A stretch of DNA of 45,403 nt from a virus, in the IMG/VR virus record IMGVR_UViG_3300029258_002861, positions 1 to 45,403 of that record, one strand, 5' to 3'. Below the pieces are notes generated by a model. It did not search any database, was not told the origin of the DNA, and saw nothing but the letters and a program-made list of their open reading frames with translations. Below are positions 1 to 8,244 of the stretch, piece by piece (within the stretch, counting starts at the first letter, position 1; each line of letters begins with the position of its first letter). The position numbers and the translations under genes were made by a program.

Positions 1-144
1 GCGTCGGGTGGCAGCCCTCAAGACTGGGACTTCCACGGTGAGACAATCGAGGCTGTGGTGAACCAGAAGTCGGGCGATACCCTGACGCTTTCGGGCGAGG
101 TTACAATGGCCTCGTACACGCAGACAAGTGGTGGATTCGACCCC
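1..144. repeat. Direct repeat, left copy (circle overlap)
   Basis: Bases 1-144 are identical to bases 45260-45403 at the other end of the window. The reading frame of the tail-fibre gene continues exactly across the join, which is what is expected of a circular molecule, or a circularly permuted phage genome, written with a short overlap. The unique length is therefore 45,259 bp. A true 144-bp physical terminal repeat of a linear virion genome is possible but less likely, because it would lie inside a structural gene. Confidence 0.95.
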
Positions 145-477
145 AACGGCCAGACGATCGAAACCACGGGCGACATGAGTATCACGGGCGGAACGGTGAC
201 CGATCCCGAATCGTCGGCTATTACGGTGGGCGGGACATTCCGGGCTACCGGGGTCGATCTGATCGGGACCGGAGCATGGACACTGGACGTGACCGGCTCC
301 GCAGTCGTACGAGCGTCAACCGTCGCCTATTGCAACGCATCCGGCGGCCAAAGAGTGCGCGCTTATACATGCACGGACGGCGGCAATAATCAAAACGTGC
401 AGTTTATTTCGGCCGCCGGCGTTTCGATGACGCCGTTCGATGGCGCTGTGGAACCGATGCTGCCGTATTCATGCTGA
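1..477 (+). CDS. Tail fibre / adhesin, C-terminal part (continues from 43307)
   Basis: The frame is open from base 1 and is the continuation of the gene starting at 43307: base 45260 is a first codon position and corresponds to base 1. Joined, the product is 809 aa, of which the last 158 are encoded here, ending in TGA at 475-477. The sequence is Gly/Thr/Ser/Asp rich with short beta-strand-like repeats (patterns such as TLTLSGEVTM, SGGTFRATG), typical of right-handed beta-helix phage fibres. It ends in a Cys-containing tail (LPYSC). No enzymatic motif was recognised. The role as receptor-binding fibre is inferred from composition, length and its place just before the tail genes. Confidence 0.75.
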   Translation, partial: ASGGSPQDWDFHGETIEAVVNQKSGDTLTLSGEVTMASYTQTSGGFDPNGQTIETTGDMSITGGTVTDPESSAITVGGTFRATGVDLIGTGAWTLDVTGSAVVRASTVAYCNASGGQRVRAYTCTDGGNNQNVQFISAAGVSMTPFDGAVEPMLPYSC

Positions 478-495
478 CAAGAAAGGAGCAACACA

Positions 496-828
496 ATGGG
501 ACAAGTCACATCGAGCCATGAGGGCTTTGCGGGCAACGGGAGGATCGTGGCCGACGCCTACCGGGCTCCGATCGGATACGAGCAGATCACGGGCCTCAGT
601 TCGGTCAAGGGGCTGACGGCGGCCACGTACGAGGGCGCCACCTACGCGATCATCCAGGCCGAAGATCAGAACGTCCGCTGGCGGGATGACGGCACCAACC
701 CGACCGCGTCGATCGGAATGATCCTGACCGCCGAACAGCAGATCGCCTACTTCGGGGACCTGTCGGCGATCAAGTTTCTCGAGGAAACGGCGTCCGCGAA
801 ACTGAACGTGTCGTACTACAGGATCTGA
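496..828 (+). CDS. Hypothetical virion-associated protein, 110 aa
   Basis: It starts at ATG 496 after a good ribosome site (AGGAG at 483-487). It follows the fibre gene by 18 bp and precedes the tail-completion genes, so a virion or fibre-assembly role is likely. The sequence is Ala/Gly/Thr rich with a central segment ending in RWRDDGTNPTASIGM, a style seen in small beta-sandwich phage structural proteins. No membrane segment, no Cys and no recognised family. Function is not assigned. Confidence 0.6.
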   Translation: MGQVTSSHEGFAGNGRIVADAYRAPIGYEQITGLSSVKGLTAATYEGATYAIIQAEDQNVRWRDDGTNPTASIGMILTAEQQIAYFGDLSAIKFLEETASAKLNVSYYRI

Positions 829-835
829 ATCAGCG

Positions 836-1060
836 ATGACCTACATTTCCAATCTCGAAGAGGCTCGCGACAACGCTGCGTCCACGCTGGCGTCGATAAC
901 GGCCAATCCGAAACCGAATTACACGGTCAACGGGCAATCGGTGCAGTGGTCAGAATACAGCAAGATGCTCACGAATCTAATCGATCGGCTCAACAAGCTG
1001 ATCGCGGCCGGCGAGGTCGACGAAGAACCATTCGAGATCATCAGTCGGGGAATTACCTGA
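836..1060 (+). CDS. Hypothetical small helical protein, 74 aa
   Basis: A 74-aa, mostly helical protein with an N-terminal Leu/Ala heptad-like pattern (SNLEEARDNAASTLASI) followed by a segment ITANPKPNYTVNGQSVQW. It sits between the fibre-side gene and the small membrane protein gene, 7 bp after the first and overlapping the ATG of the second by one base. Small proteins of this type recur between head-tail joining genes in siphoviruses. No family is recognised with certainty. Confidence 0.55.
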   Translation: MTYISNLEEARDNAASTLASITANPKPNYTVNGQSVQWSEYSKMLTNLIDRLNKLIAAGEVDEEPFEIISRGIT

Positions 1061-1239
1061 TGGCCAAACTGCCGAGCTATCTGCGCCAAGATCCAAAGGA
1101 TCCTTTGATCGTCCACATCCGGGTCTGGCATCCGATCACCTGGTGGATTGTGGCCAAGGCCCTGGTGCTGGCCCTTGTTCACTGGATCGTGACGCGAGAG
1201 CCCGCGGAAAGGGTTGGAGGCACCGACGATGAGCTTTGA
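1060..1239 (+). CDS. Small single-span membrane protein, 59 aa
   Basis: The ATG at 1060 overlaps the stop of the previous gene (TGATG). The product has a basic start (MAKLPSYLRQD) and one hydrophobic span, roughly residues 24-44 (ITWWIVAKALVLALVHWIV), followed by a charged tail. It could be a holin-like or superinfection-exclusion protein; the position among tail genes does not decide. Its last 11 bases overlap the next gene, whose ribosome site (GGAGG) lies inside it. Confidence 0.5.
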   Translation: MAKLPSYLRQDPKDPLIVHIRVWHPITWWIVAKALVLALVHWIVTREPAERVGGTDDEL

Positions 1240-1894
1240 TCCGACCACTGATTTTGAGGACATCGTTGACGGCCTTGAAGCCGTGACGCTTTCGGTTTCA
1301 GGTCTCGACGATCAGGCGATCAGCAACGCGCATCGCAACCAGGTTTCCAGCGCGGAAGTGGAGATCAGCAACGGCCAAGTGCGGCAGGACGACACGATCT
1401 GGCAATGGCCGGCGTCGGAGTCGCCGACCCGCCCGCTGTTGGGTTCGACAATCACCGACGCCGACGGTGACGTGTGGACCATCCTCTCGATCCACGAACA
1501 GGTGATGGGGACCAAGTGGTCCGCCGTCTGCCGCAAGCTGGACGTGGAAGATACCGAGAGCACGTTGATCACCATTCAGTCGGCAGCGTACAGCAAGGGC
1601 ACACACGGAGAATTGGAGGCCACCTGGAGCGATGCGTACACGGAGGTGCGGGCTCGCGTCCAGCCGCTCGACCAGACGCCGGAAGTGGAGCACGACGCCG
1701 ATGAGACGGCTGAGTTGTACCGGATCATCCTGGAAGCGGATCTGGCCATCGCTACAATCGGGGCCGACTATCGAATCATCGACGCGGACGGAGACATCTA
1801 CCGCGTCTTGCGCTACGAGGCGGCCGGGCGGATCGACACCCTGCCGGTGATCGTGGCCGAGCGGACGGGCAACAGTTCATCGAGTGGATCATGA
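1229..1894 (+). CDS. Head-tail connector / structural protein with Ser-Gly tail
   Basis: Start chosen at ATG 1229, 8 bases after GGAGG at 1216-1220; it gives 221 aa. The product is acidic and beta-rich (segments like LLGSTITDADGDVWTILSI and YRIIDADGDIYRVLRY) and lies directly upstream of an HK97 gp10-like gene, the place of head-closure or neck proteins in siphoviruses. The C-terminus is a Ser/Gly tail (NSSSSGS) shared with several other virion proteins of this phage but written with different codons. Its stop overlaps the next start (ATGA at 1891). The exact neck role is inferred. Confidence 0.55.
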   Translation: MSFDPTTDFEDIVDGLEAVTLSVSGLDDQAISNAHRNQVSSAEVEISNGQVRQDDTIWQWPASESPTRPLLGSTITDADGDVWTILSIHEQVMGTKWSAVCRKLDVEDTESTLITIQSAAYSKGTHGELEATWSDAYTEVRARVQPLDQTPEVEHDADETAELYRIILEADLAIATIGADYRIIDADGDIYRVLRYEAAGRIDTLPVIVAERTGNSSSSGS

Positions 1895-2355
1895 GCAAGA
1901 ACTTTGATTTCCAATTTCGCGGCGATGAGTTCAATCGGCGGTTGCGAAGGGCAACGGCGACGGGACTCAAGAACGCCGCAATCCACTACCACGCTCGTTG
2001 CCGCGCCGCGGTCAACGTGCCCAACACGGGCACGCGCCGGAAGCGATCGCGCAAGACCGCGGGGGGAGAAGCCGGCTCGCAGTACACCACCTACGACCGG
2101 CCGAGCAAGCCGGGCGAACCACCGAGAAAGCGGACGGGCATCGGCAAGTCGGCGATCCGCTGGGAATTCAACGACAACCAGCGGAACCCCGCCGTACGTA
2201 TCGGCGTCACGCGGCAAGGGCTTTACATGGCCTTCCTGGAGCTTGGCACGGCCACCGTAGCCGCCCGGCCGTGGCTCTTGGCGACGCTGAAAAAATACTG
2301 GCAAACGATCAGTTTGCTGGCGGCCACCGGCGGCAAGGATCAGATCAAATCATGA
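1891..2355 (+). CDS. HK97 gp10-like tail-completion protein
   Basis: A 154-aa basic protein whose pattern fits the HK97 gp10 / neck family that joins the tail to the head connector: N-terminal FDFQFRGDEFNRRLRRA, a central helix of Ala/Arg, a Pro-rich SKPGEPPRKRTG segment, then a C-terminal half with FLELGTATVAARPWLLATL. The 'hEhGT...aRPfl' pattern is a hallmark of this family. It overlaps both neighbours by four bases. Structural role in tail completion is by family and context. Confidence 0.75.
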   Translation: MSKNFDFQFRGDEFNRRLRRATATGLKNAAIHYHARCRAAVNVPNTGTRRKRSRKTAGGEAGSQYTTYDRPSKPGEPPRKRTGIGKSAIRWEFNDNQRNPAVRIGVTRQGLYMAFLELGTATVAARPWLLATLKKYWQTISLLAATGGKDQIKS

Positions 2356-2759
2356 ACATCGAAAAAGGCATCCACACGCAATGGCCGACCCTGACGGCGC
2401 TCGAAGCGCTCTTGCCGGTGGCCCGCGTCTTCACGGGTCGCGCCAGGGGCGGGCCTCGCATGCCGTACGCTTCGATCAACGTGGCCGGGCTGGCCACCAA
2501 CGGCCGGGGAGACAAGTCGATGTTCCGGGAGGCCAACGTGCGGATCCAGGTCTGGGCGGAGGATTTCGACACCGGCAAGGCGATCCAATCGGCAGTTGTG
2601 GACGGTTTTGAGAATGCGGCCTTTGATCTGGATGACGGTCACGTCTGCGACATGAAACACGAGGACTCGACCGCCCTTCAAGAGGGCGAGTCTATCGATT
2701 CGATTTGGCAATTCGTAACGGTCTTTTCGGCGGCTTGTCGAGAGGATCGCGTCAACTAG
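2352..2759 (+). CDS. Tail terminator / minor tail-completion protein
   Basis: A 135-aa protein in the position of the tail-terminator (DUF3168/gpU-like) gene, between gp10-like and the tail tube gene. The start overlaps the previous stop (ATGA at 2352). It shows alternating strands with a helix in the middle (FDTGKAIQSAVVDGFENAAF), compatible with the small alpha/beta fold of these proteins. Assignment rests mainly on gene order; sequence identity to known members cannot be judged here. Confidence 0.55.
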   Translation: MNIEKGIHTQWPTLTALEALLPVARVFTGRARGGPRMPYASINVAGLATNGRGDKSMFREANVRIQVWAEDFDTGKAIQSAVVDGFENAAFDLDDGHVCDMKHEDSTALQEGESIDSIWQFVTVFSAACREDRVN

Positions 2760-2773
2760 TTTGGAGATCTGAC

Positions 2774-3193
2774 ATGCCTGCACCACTCACCGGAAAAGAC
2801 GGCACCTTCAAAAAGGACGGCAGCGCGCTGACCGTCGATGTCACCTTTTGGCGTTTTGAACCGAAGGCCAGCGAGCAGCGGTTTGCCTCGGACAAGACGA
2901 GCGGGACCAAGGTGTCCTACGTCAGCGTGAAAGACTGGGACGCTATCGTCCGCGTGAAGATCCCGGCTTCCGGCACGCTGCCCTTCAACTTGGACGACAC
3001 GTTTGCCATGCAGTTGCACGGCGACGACACCGGCAATAACTACATCAGCGCCAACGGGATCATCCTTGGATCACCGATCCCCTGCGACATCAACGAGGGG
3101 CAGGATTCCGAGGTCGAATTTTCGATTGGGCCGCGCGGTCCGGCTCTGTATCACGGGCTGTACTGGGCCGGCGCCGGGTCGTCTGGGCAATAG
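2774..3193 (+). CDS. Major tail tube protein
   Basis: The ATG at 2774 follows GGAG at 2763-2766. The 139-aa product is beta-rich (GSALTVDVTFWRFEPKA, WDAIVRVKIPASGTLPFNL, CDINEGQDSEVEFSIG), as expected of a tail-tube subunit, and it comes right before the tail-assembly chaperone and tape measure genes, the fixed siphovirus order. It ends with a short Ser/Gly tail (GAGSSGQ). Confidence 0.65.
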   Translation: MPAPLTGKDGTFKKDGSALTVDVTFWRFEPKASEQRFASDKTSGTKVSYVSVKDWDAIVRVKIPASGTLPFNLDDTFAMQLHGDDTGNNYISANGIILGSPIPCDINEGQDSEVEFSIGPRGPALYHGLYWAGAGSSGQ

Positions 3194-3201
3194 GTCCGCC
3201 G

Positions 3202-3297
3202 GTGAAACGCAAACGGAGAATCAAGGGGCATCGCCAGGCCGGAAGAAAAACCAATCTCTCCCGCAAGGCCCTGGCGAAAAAGCGAAAACGGAGGTGA
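3202..3297 (+). CDS. Possible 31-aa very basic peptide
   Basis: A GTG-started frame in the 108-bp gap between the tube and chaperone genes encodes 31 residues, about half of them Lys or Arg (MKRKRRIKGHRQAGRKTN...). Its stop lies five bases before the TTG start of the chaperone gene, so it could serve for translational coupling. The ribosome site is weak (only AGG). It may also be noise; what speaks for it is the extreme charge and exact fit in the gap. Confidence 0.25.
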   Translation: MKRKRRIKGHRQAGRKTNLSRKALAKKRKRR

Positions 3298-3301
3298 GGC
3301 T

Positions 3302-3901
3302 TTGGACGGACACGCGAGGACCACCGGGAGACTGATTCAGACCCTTGAGGTGGGCGGCGTCAAGTACACGCTGCGGGCCCCGCCCATCGGGCGTCTGATC
3401 GCGGATATGGAGGCGTACATCGTCAGCCTGCGAAAGAATCCCTTCGTGATGGCGGCCGAAGCGGTGGCGGATTTGAGGAGGACCCTTTCCGCCGAGCAAC
3501 TGACTGTTGTCGAAGAGCGGATCTGGAAGGCGGCGGAGGTGGCGTCCGTCCGATCGGGGGCGGCCAGCGCCGAAGAAATGGATGCTTTCACGCAGTCGCT
3601 GCGGGGCATAGCGTATCAACTCTACACCTGCCTGGAGCAGGACCACGGCAAGGTGATTCGATCCGTGGATGATGCCCTCTCGCTGATCGAAGAATTCGTG
3701 GAAGAGCACGGCCAAACAGGGCTCCAGGTCCTGCAAGCCAAGATTCATGCGGCGACCGGGGAGGCGGACGCAAAAAACTCATCTGGCCCGAGCCCGAAGA
3801 AAGCGGGCAAGGGCAAGGGAAAAAAGAGCCGGAAATCAGCGGCTGGCCGGCGATCTACAAGTTCTTTGCCGCAGAGTACGGATTCAGTCCGGAGCAAGTA
3901 G
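3302..3901 (+). CDS. Tail assembly chaperone (gpG-like, frame 0 product)
   Basis: Start is TTG 3302 with GGAGG at 3290-3294 and suitable spacing; no ATG fits better. The 199-aa product has a short strand-rich start (LIQTLEVGGVKYTLRAPP) and a helical body, matching the tail-assembly chaperones that lie before the tape measure gene. From about residue 156 the sequence becomes Lys/Ser/Gly rich and of low quality, because translation in this frame reads past a frameshift site at 3817-3826. As in lambda G/GT, both the short and the shifted product are probably made. Confidence 0.75.
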   Translation: MDGHARTTGRLIQTLEVGGVKYTLRAPPIGRLIADMEAYIVSLRKNPFVMAAEAVADLRRTLSAEQLTVVEERIWKAAEVASVRSGAASAEEMDAFTQSLRGIAYQLYTCLEQDHGKVIRSVDDALSLIEEFVEEHGQTGLQVLQAKIHAATGEADAKNSSGPSPKKAGKGKGKKSRKSAAGRRSTSSLPQSTDSVRSK

Positions 3902-4050
3902 CCGGGCTGCGGTTGATTCCGATGTGCATCTTGTTGGGCGCGATCACGCCCGACAGCCACATCGTACGTTTTGGGTCGATGGCGAATTACCTGCGATTCA
4001 CGCGGACCGAGGCGAACCGAGAGACGTTGAAGCGAGTACACGGAAGGTGA
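3302..4050 (+). CDS. Tail assembly chaperone fusion (gpGT-like, -1 frameshift)
   Basis: A -1 shift at 3817-3826 joins frame 0 (175 residues) to a second open frame, 3826-4050, giving about 249 aa. The shifted part has no start codon of its own and reads as a sensible protein: EPEISGWPAIYKFFAAEYGF followed by a helical segment with LIPMCILLGAIT and a charged end. It stops four bases before the tape measure ATG at 4055. The T-like extension lets the chaperone bind the tape measure protein during tail assembly, by analogy with lambda gpGT. Confidence 0.75.
3817..3826 (+). other. Programmed -1 frameshift slippery site
   Basis: The bases GGGAAAAAAG contain two in-frame heptamers that obey X_XXY_YYZ: G_GGA_AAA at 3817-3823 and A_AAA_AAG at 3820-3826, the latter being the very efficient type known from dnaX. 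Codon phase relative to the TTG at 3302 is exactly right for a -1 shift into the 3826-4050 frame. Confidence 0.8.
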
Positions 4051-4054
4051 AACC

Positions 4055-5491
4055 ATGGCGTTCAAACTTGCCGAAGCGTACGTGCAATTGAGTTCCCGGG
4101 GACTCGCCTCGGTGAACCGGGGGCTCGGTTCGATCAGGGGCAGTCTGGCGGCCCTGATCAGTCCGGCGGGGATGGTTGCAGGGGCCATTGCCGGTATCGG
4201 AGGCGGCCTAACGGTCAAGTCGATGATCACGCTCGCCGCCCGGGCCGAGACGCTGGCAGTCTCTTTCGAGGTCCTGTTGGGCTCGGCGGAAAAGGCCAAG
4301 CAAATGGTCGAGGATATCGGCCAATTCGCGGCCCGAACTCCGTTCGAGCAAGGCGAGCTTGGCGCGGTCACCAAGCAGTTGCTTGCGTTCGGCGTTGTCC
4401 AGGAACGCATCATTCCCACCATGCAGACGCTGGGAGACATTGCGGCGCTGTCCGGTGCCCGCATGAGTGACTTGGCCAGGATCTACGGCAAAGCGAAGGG
4501 AACCGGCGTTGTCATGACCGAGGTCCTCGACCAGTTCCTGGAGCGGGGAATTCCGCTCGGCCGGGAGCTTGCCAAGGTCCTGGGCGTTGCCGAAACCGAG
4601 GTGCGCAAGCTGGCGCCCACGGGCAAGATCACCTTTGGGATTCTCGAGGAAGCACTGGCGAATCTGACGAAAGAAGGCGGCCAGTTCTATGGCGGCATGC
4701 AGAAGCTCTCGAAGACCACGGCGGGCGTCTGGTCGACGTTCACGGGGAACCTGAAGGTGAGCCTTGGCAAGATCGGCGGGGCGATGATCGACGCTTTCGA
4801 TGTCCGGGCCATTGCGGCCCGGCTGGGGCAGTTTGCCGGGACGTTTTGGCAGCGCTTCGGAAGCAAAATCAAGGCCGCGATGGACACCGTGGGGGTCGTA
4901 GTCAAATCGATTGTGATCGGCTTTCGGCTTCTGGCATCAGCGGCCAGGGAAACTTTTGGCGCGCTCATGGGCAGCGATCTGGGCGGATGGCTCGGAGATC
5001 TCGGCAACAGGTTCGCGGAGTTTGTCGGCACGGTGAACAGCTTCATGAGTGTGATGCTCGGCAACTGGACATTGACTTGGGAATTGATGAAGTTGATGGC
5101 CCGCGATGCGATCCGGGAAATGACAGGACGCATGAAAGCCTTCTTCTCCGGCGAAGAGTTCCAGGGTGGCGAATCGGCCAGAACCCATTTCCTCAAGATG
5201 TACTTTCGGGCAGAACTCGAAAAAGCCAAGCGGCCGCCAGATCAGAGCGCAGCAAGCGGAAAGCAACCGGCGAACCAACCGTTTGCAGCGGCAAGGGGCC
5301 CGGCCGGCGGCTTCGGGATCACAACCCTTACCGGCCTGACCGAGCAGATGCAATCGGAGGCGGGCAAGCGCATCGCCGAACGAACGGCCAACGCCACGGA
5401 GCGCACGGCGGCGGCCGTGGAGCAGATGGCGGCAAGGACACCACAACGAGCGGGAACCGCTGCGGGCGTGCCGGTCCCCGCATGGAGCTAG
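4055..5491 (+). CDS. Tape measure protein (short)
   Basis: A 478-aa protein with the classical tape measure layout: helical start, Gly/Ala-rich hydrophobic segment (AGMVAGAIAGIGGGLTV, about residues 39-56), a region SFEVLLGSAEKAKQMVEDI matching the conserved tape-measure domain, further hydrophobic helices at about 283-300 and 325-345, and a low-complexity C-terminus rich in Ala, Gly, Pro and Thr. With the usual rule of about 0.15 nm per residue, the tail should be only about 70 nm long. Position directly after the chaperone genes supports the call. Confidence 0.85.
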   Translation: MAFKLAEAYVQLSSRGLASVNRGLGSIRGSLAALISPAGMVAGAIAGIGGGLTVKSMITLAARAETLAVSFEVLLGSAEKAKQMVEDIGQFAARTPFEQGELGAVTKQLLAFGVVQERIIPTMQTLGDIAALSGARMSDLARIYGKAKGTGVVMTEVLDQFLERGIPLGRELAKVLGVAETEVRKLAPTGKITFGILEEALANLTKEGGQFYGGMQKLSKTTAGVWSTFTGNLKVSLGKIGGAMIDAFDVRAIAARLGQFAGTFWQRFGSKIKAAMDTVGVVVKSIVIGFRLLASAARETFGALMGSDLGGWLGDLGNRFAEFVGTVNSFMSVMLGNWTLTWELMKLMARDAIREMTGRMKAFFSGEEFQGGESARTHFLKMYFRAELEKAKRPPDQSAASGKQPANQPFAAARGPAGGFGITTLTGLTEQMQSEAGKRIAERTANATERTAAAVEQMAARTPQRAGTAAGVPVPAWS

Positions 5492-5494
5492 ACC

Positions 5495-6385
5495 ATGGTA
5501 GCGACAGCGTTCCACGAACTGGCGGGCTCGGGCGCCTCGCATCATTCGATCGATCAAGCCAACTCGGCGACCCGATACTTCCTTTGCAAATGGTCGGATC
5601 GTACCACCTTCATCGAAGAACTGGCCACGTTGCAGCATCCGGAGTGGGGACCGGAGTGCGCCATCAACAGCATAGCTGTCGAGCCGTTTTCCCCGCAGCA
5701 GCCGCCCTCTGTCGTGGTCAACGATCCCACCACCGATGATGTCTCCTACCTTCAGAATGCAGAATTCAACTGCCTGATCACGGCACAGTACAACACGGAT
5801 TTCTCTTTGGCGCCGTGGCCTTGCGACATCGACAAGCCGACGATCCCGGCAGGCACGGAACTGGTGATGCGCACGCGGGCCTCCTCGCAAGTGATTCGGA
5901 TCCCGCCGCGCAAGTTTCTTTCGGCCGACAATCCGAACAAAAATCCGGCGGGGTATGTCCCCGAGCCGGACGGTCAAGAGGGGCGGATCATTCTCCCCAC
6001 CACCGAGTTCCAACTCCAGTGGTATTACGTCGACGAACCGCCGATCGCGACGTGGGAAGAGGATTACGTCGGCCGGGTCAACGAGTCGACCTTTCTGGGC
6101 GCCGAAGCCGAAACCCTGCTCTTTGTCGGTTTTGACATTGAACCTTCGACCCAGTTCCTGATCAGCGATCCGTTCTGTTTCACGGTAACTTGCCATTTCC
6201 GCAAGCGGCGGATCGTGGACGGTTCGGACATCTACGGCTGGAACCATGAGTTCGAACTCCAGGGCTGGACCCGCGTGCAAATGCGGGACGGCAACAATTC
6301 TGCGGTGGACCGGTATCAAAAAGTAGATTTTGCCGACATGTTCGTGGAGGCGTGCTGTTCCTCATCAAGCTCAAGCGGATCCTAA
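5495..6385 (+). CDS. Tail-tip (distal tail-like) protein with Cys-Ser tail
   Basis: It begins three bases after the tape measure stop, the usual place of the distal tail protein. The 296-aa product is beta-rich with several Trp/Tyr/Phe clusters (FQLQWYYVDEPPIATWEEDY, IYGWNHEFELQGWTRV) and ends in CCSSSSSSGS. No enzymatic motif is visible. I do not recognise a named family; the tail-tip role is from gene order. Confidence 0.5.
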   Translation: MVATAFHELAGSGASHHSIDQANSATRYFLCKWSDRTTFIEELATLQHPEWGPECAINSIAVEPFSPQQPPSVVVNDPTTDDVSYLQNAEFNCLITAQYNTDFSLAPWPCDIDKPTIPAGTELVMRTRASSQVIRIPPRKFLSADNPNKNPAGYVPEPDGQEGRIILPTTEFQLQWYYVDEPPIATWEEDYVGRVNESTFLGAEAETLLFVGFDIEPSTQFLISDPFCFTVTCHFRKRRIVDGSDIYGWNHEFELQGWTRVQMRDGNNSAVDRYQKVDFADMFVEACCSSSSSSGS

Positions 6386-6388
6386 GCG

Positions 6389-7210
6389 ATGCCCTTTCGA
6401 TTGCCTCATCCTCGACCCAGATCGCCGTACACCCCGGCAAGCCAACGCGAAATGGTTCGCGAGATTGAAGCCGCGCGAAACTGGGAAGGCGATGGGCCGG
6501 TCTCCTTCGACACCGATGGGACGGCGGTGCGGTTCGATGTCCATCATCCCCCCAAGATCGCTCTGTTCGAGATCACCGACGAGTGGGAGGCATGCGAGAG
6601 TTGTAGCTCCGGGTCAAGCTCAAGCTCCGGGTCAAGCTCAAGCAGCAGTTCGTCCAGTTCATCCGGCGTCTCGGGCCGCGCTTTCCCAGACGGTTGGTGT
6701 CGGGCGTTGGCGACACCGCTCTATTACTACGACGGGTCGCAGCAATGGGATCAGGAACATGAAGGGGTTGAGCGGTACATCTTTCATCCGGCCGGATATC
6801 CGCCCAACGAACGCGATGACCTGATCCTCGAAAAGATCTTCTTGCCGCGTTTCGCGATCGGCGATTGGGTGTGGTGCATCTTCAACCAACAATCGGGTTG
6901 GTGGGAAATCATTCATGGGTTCGAAGATGAGTGGAGGTTCGAGCTTAAGACCGATTTGGACGTCGATGATAGTGGCGACGTTCCGCAAGGCGGCACGGCG
7001 ACGGCCTACCTGCGACAGGCTTCCACGGGCGCCTGTGAATGGTCGCCTTGCGATGCGATCACGTTCACGGTCTGCGATTCGATGGGCATGTTCGAGGGCA
7101 CGGGGCGCGACTCGGGCGGACTCAACGGCCGGGGCGTCGGTTCCCGGGGCGTCTGCAAGTACTTTGCGGATTCCCAGTCTTGGGAAATCATCCAAATGGA
7201 GTGCCCGTAA
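6389..7210 (+). CDS. Tail-tip protein with internal poly-Ser linker
   Basis: A 273-aa protein with two parts joined by a long Ser/Gly linker at about residues 69-92, preceded by CESC. The N-terminal 65 residues are Pro/Arg rich; the C-terminal part is beta-like and rich in Trp (FAIGDWVWCIFNQQSGWWEI), with several Cys. The linker resembles the C-terminal tails of other proteins here, as if two genes with the preceding tail had fused. Its stop overlaps the next start at 7210. Function unknown; probably virion tip. Confidence 0.5.
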   Translation: MPFRLPHPRPRSPYTPASQREMVREIEAARNWEGDGPVSFDTDGTAVRFDVHHPPKIALFEITDEWEACESCSSGSSSSSGSSSSSSSSSSSGVSGRAFPDGWCRALATPLYYYDGSQQWDQEHEGVERYIFHPAGYPPNERDDLILEKIFLPRFAIGDWVWCIFNQQSGWWEIIHGFEDEWRFELKTDLDVDDSGDVPQGGTATAYLRQASTGACEWSPCDAITFTVCDSMGMFEGTGRDSGGLNGRGVGSRGVCKYFADSQSWEIIQMECP

Positions 7211-8244
7211 TGCCAGGCTGGTGGCCATGCCCGGAATGCTGCGCGCGTCCCTGCGTGATTTTCGAGGATGATTTTGAGCGCGGTGACAGTACCGATCTCG
7301 GTGGCAGTTGGGACGAAAAGGTTGGCGATTCTGAGATTGATGACAACGAGCTATTGATTCCAGCCAGCGGGCTGGTGATCGCCACAAAGAAGCATCCCCT
7401 CAACACGCCCACGTGCCAGGTGACGGCCACGCTGACCAACATGCAGGCGGGCCGGAAATACCGGCTGATCTGCAACTACGACTATGACGACGGCAGCTAT
7501 ATCTTCGCGGAGTACGAGACCACCGGAGCCGGCACGGGCACAATGAAAGTCGGCTCGAACAATGGTTCGGACGACTCGATTCTTGATGAGTATCCGGCCG
7601 GGTTCGTGGTCGATGGCGACCTGGAATTCTCTCTCTGCCGGACGCTGAACGGAATCTGGTGCACGCTGCAAGACGAGCCCAACTGGGTGGGCATTGGGGC
7701 CTGCGTGGGTGACACGGGCGGCCGTTACGTCGGCGTCATGAACGCGAGTGCCAGCGGAGACATCACGGTGGATGACTTCGTGTTTATCGAGCACGATCAC
7801 ACCAACCGGCAGTTGCCGCACTGTGCGTGGTGTCCCTGTGAGGGTGGCGGCGATCCGTGGAGCAAGGTCGGTGTGTGCATTCCAAAGGAGTTGTTTCTTT
7901 TGGTCTTCGCCGGCGAGGACTGTGCCTGCATGGATCAAACGTCCTGCATCTTGACGTTTGACGACGCGACACGCGCGGGGCCTTTCGCATGGAAGGGCAC
8001 GATCGTTGTGCCGGGATGCGAGACCTACAACTTCATTTTCTCGTGTACCAGCGACGGGACAAGCGTTAAGCTGTGTACGGACAAGTGCGAGGACTGGGGC
8101 GACATGTGCACTGAGGGATATTTGGGTGGTGAACCGATCAGTGCGTCTTGGGACCCGCTCGAACTCTGGTTTCACGGCGAAGGGTGCTTGCCCGTCAGCG
8201 TGGAAGACCCGAATTGTACGATGTATTTTCGCGTGACCGAATGA
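7210..8244 (+). CDS. Cys-rich tail-tip protein with LamG-like domain
   Basis: Start ATG 7210 overlaps the preceding TAA. The 344-aa product opens with a Cys cluster (MPGWWPCPECCARPCVIFE), followed by a concanavalin/LamG-like sandwich of about 200 residues (FERGDSTDLGGSWDEKVGD, then DITVDDFVFIEHD), then a second Cys-rich half (CAWCPCEGGG, CACMDQTSC). More than twenty Cys residues point to metal binding or a disulfide-stabilised extracellular particle protein. A carbohydrate-binding tip role is plausible but inferred. Confidence 0.5.
   Translation: MPGWWPCPECCARPCVIFEDDFERGDSTDLGGSWDEKVGDSEIDDNELLIPASGLVIATKKHPLNTPTCQVTATLTNMQAGRKYRLICNYDYDDGSYIFAEYETTGAGTGTMKVGSNNGSDDSILDEYPAGFVVDGDLEFSLCRTLNGIWCTLQDEPNWVGIGACVGDTGGRYVGVMNASASGDITVDDFVFIEHDHTNRQLPHCAWCPCEGGGDPWSKVGVCIPKELFLLVFAGEDCACMDQTSCILTFDDATRAGPFAWKGTIVVPGCETYNFIFSCTSDGTSVKLCTDKCEDWGDMCTEGYLGGEPISASWDPLELWFHGEGCLPVSVEDPNCTMYFRVTE

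Noticed and set aside
3747-4091. 114-codon + strand frame across the chaperone region
   Set aside because: It is the third frame; the true continuation is the -1 frame 3826-4050.
4937-6319. 460-codon open frame on the minus strand
   Set aside because: Antisense to the tape measure and tail-tip genes; composition (Arg/His/Gly/Ala) is that of a GC-rich shadow frame and there is no ribosome site.
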